Positions 61,401 through 64,000 of a DNA stretch of 64,000 nt are shown one piece after another. A program made the position numbers and the translations under genes. The DNA comes from Zeus faber (Eukaryota; Chordata; Actinopteri; Zeiformes; Zeidae). The stretch covers positions 34,570,117-34,634,116 of the forward strand of contig OY482852.1 of assembly GCA_960531495.1 (NCBI GenBank), in the 5' to 3' direction. The first letter of the stretch is position 1, and every line of letters starts with the position of its first letter. The notes under the pieces are model-generated. The model did no database searches. It worked only from the letters and a program-made list of their open reading frames with translations, and was not told the DNA's origin.

Positions 61401-64000
61401 ATTTCTTTCAATCTTTCTTTCAATCTTTCTTTCAATCTTTCTTTCATTCTTTATTTCAATCTTTGTTTCATTCTTTCTTTCAATCTTTCTTTCTTTCAAT
61501 CTTTCTTTCAATCTTTCTTTCAATCTTTCTTTCAATCGTTCTTTCTTTCTTTTAGTCTTTCTTTCAATCTTTCAATTTTTCAATCTTTCTTTCATTCTTT
61601 CTTTTAATCTTTCAATCTTTCTTTCATTGTTTCTTTCAATCTTTCTGTCTTTCAATATTTCTTTCAATCTTTCAATCTTTCTTTCTTTTTTCAATCTTTC
61701 TTTCAATCTTTCTTTTATTCTTTCTTTAAATCTTTCTTTTTTTTCAATCTTTCTTGCAATCTTTCTTTCAGTCTTTCAATATTTCTTTCAAACTTTCAAT
61801 CTTTCTTTCAATCTTTCAATCTTTCAATCTTTCTTTCAATTTTTCTTTCAATCTTTCAGTCTTTCCTTCATTCTTATTTTCAATCTTTCAATCTTTCAAT
61901 CTTTCAATCTTTCTTTCATTCTTTCTTTCAATCTTTCAATCTTTCTTTCAATATTTCTTTCAATCTTTCTTACTTTCAGTCTTTCTTTCTTTCAATCTTT
62001 CTTTCCATCTTTCTTTCATTCTTTCCTTCAGTCTTTCAATATTTCTTTCAATCTTTCTTTCAATTTTTCTTTTTTTCAATCCTTTTTTCGATCTTTCTTT
62101 CGTTCTTTCTTTCAATCTTTCAATCTTTCTTTCAATCTTTCAATCTTTCTTTCAATATTTCTTTCAATCTTTCTTACTTTCAGTCTTTCTTTCTTTCAAT
62201 CTTTCTTTCCATCTTTCTTTCATTCTTTCCTTCAGTCTTTCAATATTTCTTTCAATCTTTCTTTCAATTTTTCTTTTTTTCAATCCTTTTTTCAATCTTT
62301 CTTTCGTTCTTTCTTTCAATCTTTCAATCTTTCTTTCAATCTTTCTTTCTTTTTTCAATCTTTCTTTCATTCTTTCTATAAATCTTTCTTTCTTTCAATC
62401 TTTCTTTCAATCTTTCAATCTTTCAATCTTTCTTTAATTCTTTTATTCATTCTTTCTTTCAGTCTTTCAATCTTTCTTTAAATCTTTCTTTCAATCTTTC
62501 TTTCAATCTATCAATCTTTCAATTTTTCTTTCATTCTTTCTTTCAATCCTTATTACTTTCAATCTTTCTTTCAATCTTTCTTACTTTCATTCTCTCTTTC
62601 TTTCAATATTTCTTTCAATCTTTCAATCTTTCTTTCATTCTTTCATTCTTTCTTTCAATCGTTCTTTCATTCTTTCTTTCAATCTTTCAGTCTTTCTTTC
62701 AGTCTTTCAACCTTTCTTAAAATCTTTCTTTCAATCTATCTTTCAAGCTTTCAATCTTTCTTTCAATCTTTCTTTCAATCATTCAATCTTTCAACCTTTC
62801 TTTCTTTCAATCATTATTTCTATCTTTCTTTCAATCTTTCTTTCAATCTTTTTTTCATTCTTTATTTCAATCTTCGTTTCATTCTTTCTTTCAATCTTTC
62901 TTTCAATAGTTCTTTCTTTCTTTTAGTCTTTCTTTCAATCTTTCAATTTTTCAATCTTTCTTTCATTCTTTCTTTTAATCTTTCAATCTTTCTTTCATTG
63001 TTTCTTTCAATCTTTCTGTCTTTCAATATTTCTTTCAATCTTTCAATCTTTCTTTCTTTTTTCAATCTTTCTTTCAATCTTTCTTTTATTCTATCTTTAA
63101 ATATTTCTTTTTTTTCAATCTTTCTTGCAATCTTTCTTACTTTCAGTCTTTCTTTCTTTCAATCTTTCTTTCCATCTTTCTTTCACTCTTTCCTTCAGTC
63201 TTTCAATATTTCTTTCAATCTTTCTTTCATTTTTTCTTTTTTTCAATCCATTTTTCAATCTTTCTTTCGTTCTTTCTTTCAATCTTTCAATCTTTCTTTC
63301 AATCTTTCTTTCTTTTTTCAATCTTTCTTTCATTCTTTCTATAAATCTTTCTTTCTTTCAATCTTTCTTTCAATCTTTCAATCTTTCAATCTTTCTTTAA
63401 TTCTTTTATTCATTCTTTCTTTCAGTCTTTCAATCTTTCTTTAAATCTTTCTTTCAATCTTTCTTTCAATCTATCAATCTTTCAATTTTTCATTCATTCT
63501 TTCTTTCAATCCTTATTACTTTCAATCTTTCTTTCAATCTTTCTTACTTTCATTCTCTCTTTCTTTCAATATTTCTTTCAATCTTTCAATCTTTCTTTCA
63601 TTCTTTCATTCTTTCTTTCAATCGTTCTTTCATTCTTTCTTTCAATCTTTCAGTCTTTCTTTCAGTCTTTCAACCTTTCTTAAAATCTTTCTTTCAATCT
63701 ATCTTTCAAGCTTTCAATCTTTCTTTCAATCTTTCTTTCAATCATTCAATCTTTCAATCTTTCTTTCTTTCAATCTTTATTTCTATCTTTCTTTCAATCT
63801 TTCTTTCAATCTTTCTTTCATTCTTTATTTCAATCTTCGTTTCATTCTTTCTTTCAATCTTTCTTTCAATAGTTCTTTCTTTTAATCTTTCAATCTTTCT
63901 TTCATTGTTTCTTTCAATCTTTCTGTCTTTCAATATTTCTTTCAATCTTTCAATCTTTCTTTCTATTTTCAATCTTTCTTTCAATCTTTCTTTTATTCTG
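40401..64000. repeat. Higher-order repeat, 4.66-kb and 4.15-kb units
   Basis: The rare landmark CCTTTTTTCGATC is found with its CGA at 44435, 49092, 53238, 57420 and 62089. Spacings are 4657, 4146, 4182 and 4669 bp, so two unit types follow in the order long, short, short, long. The two types share a large common part (including paired blocks 495 bp apart, at 42877/43372, 47533/48028, 51711/52206 and 60530/61025) and differ in an internal module. Agreement between copies appears very high by eye over thousands of bases. The array runs past the window end in the middle of another unit. Confidence 0.8.

Larger units (their letters stand above)
14062..64000. repeat. Giant TTTC/AATC satellite array (about 50 kb, open at the right)
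   Basis: From about 14062 to the window end the sequence is an almost unbroken run of 4-base words ending in C: mostly TTTC and AATC, with ATTC, AGTC and rarer forms such as TTAC, AATA and CGTT. AATC-type words are mostly followed and preceded by TTTC, with one or two TTTC between them, so the sequence reads as a mix of 8-mers (AATCTTTC) and 12-mers (AATCTTTCTTTC). G is rare on the plus strand. Long open frames appear on both strands (Phe/Leu/Ser/Ile-rich on plus, Lys/Glu/Arg-rich on minus) only because these words seldom make stop codons. No start context, splice structure or domain supports a gene. Higher-order structure is listed separately. Confidence 0.95.

Noticed and set aside
41604-62370. 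Repeated 68-codon minus-strand frames rich in Lys, Glu and Arg that look like charged helices
   Set aside because: They recur at the higher-order repeat spacing and are translations of GAAA/GATT words, not a gene family.
14148-63984. Dozens of open frames of 60-400 codons across the satellite, on both strands
   Set aside because: They exist in several frames at once, consist only of the repeat words translated, have no domain or start context, and are explained by the lack of stop codons in the words.
14062-64000. A CRISPR-like array
   Set aside because: There are no constant repeats separated by unique spacers, no cas genes, and the context is a vertebrate genome.
14062-64000. Centromere or telomere assignment for the satellite
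   Set aside because: Higher-order structure alone does not show centromere function. The words do not match the vertebrate telomere repeat, and no positional data are available.
14062-64000. Arrays of heat-shock factor sites from the repeated GAA/TTC triplets
   Set aside because: Heat-shock elements need alternating GAA and TTC on one strand; here the triplets all point the same way.

Overview
The window looks like chromosomal DNA from a vertebrate, most likely a teleost fish. The reasons are a decayed gamma/epsilon-like endogenous retrovirus, a Ty3/gypsy retrotransposon of the fish sushi type, a short motif (GATCAGCCACAACATTAGAA) that I associate with dispersed fish repeats, several (GT)n microsatellites, and no bacterial gene organisation. 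There is no intact host gene. The only host-like coding piece is one possible terminal exon on the minus strand (8185-8408).

Layout: 1-5238 holds the 3' part of a plus-strand endogenous retrovirus: the end of gag with its zinc knuckle, a protease that lacks its active site, reverse transcriptase, RNase H, integrase and two env scraps, broken by stops and frame changes. 5255-6390 is a block of a ~265-bp repeat unit, three copies direct and one inverted. 6497-6815 is the C-terminal end of an integrase from a second, different retrovirus. 6816-10900 is mostly non-coding; it contains a 405-bp foldback (7571-7975), the possible exon, a G14 run and a (TG)n tract.

10904-13849 is an internally deleted Ty3/gypsy element on the minus strand, bounded by TG...CA ends and a perfect 5-bp target duplication (TGTAC). 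Its 5' LTR is complete (524 bp). gag, protease and the N-terminal half of reverse transcriptase lie in one reading frame with two in-frame stops. The primer-binding region is complementary to the inferred start of the element's own RNA, which is the Tf1/sushi self-priming design. The 3' LTR has lost all of U3.

14062-64000 (about 50 kb, running off the window) is one giant satellite built almost wholly from 4-bp words ending in C: TTTC, AATC, ATTC, AGTC. AATC-type words are usually separated by one or two TTTC words, so the array reads as 8-mers and 12-mers. The plus strand is almost free of G. At larger scale it has higher-order repeats: ~0.68-0.72 kb units at 15.3-19.5 kb, an irregular stretch, then very regular 4.15-kb and 4.66-kb units between about 40 kb and the window end. 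This layered array is the most unusual object here. The long open frames across it are artefacts of a repeat that contains almost no stop codons, and I annotate none of them as genes.

I found no operon-like or defence-like system. The interest lies in satellite architecture and in the mechanics of retroelement decay and priming.
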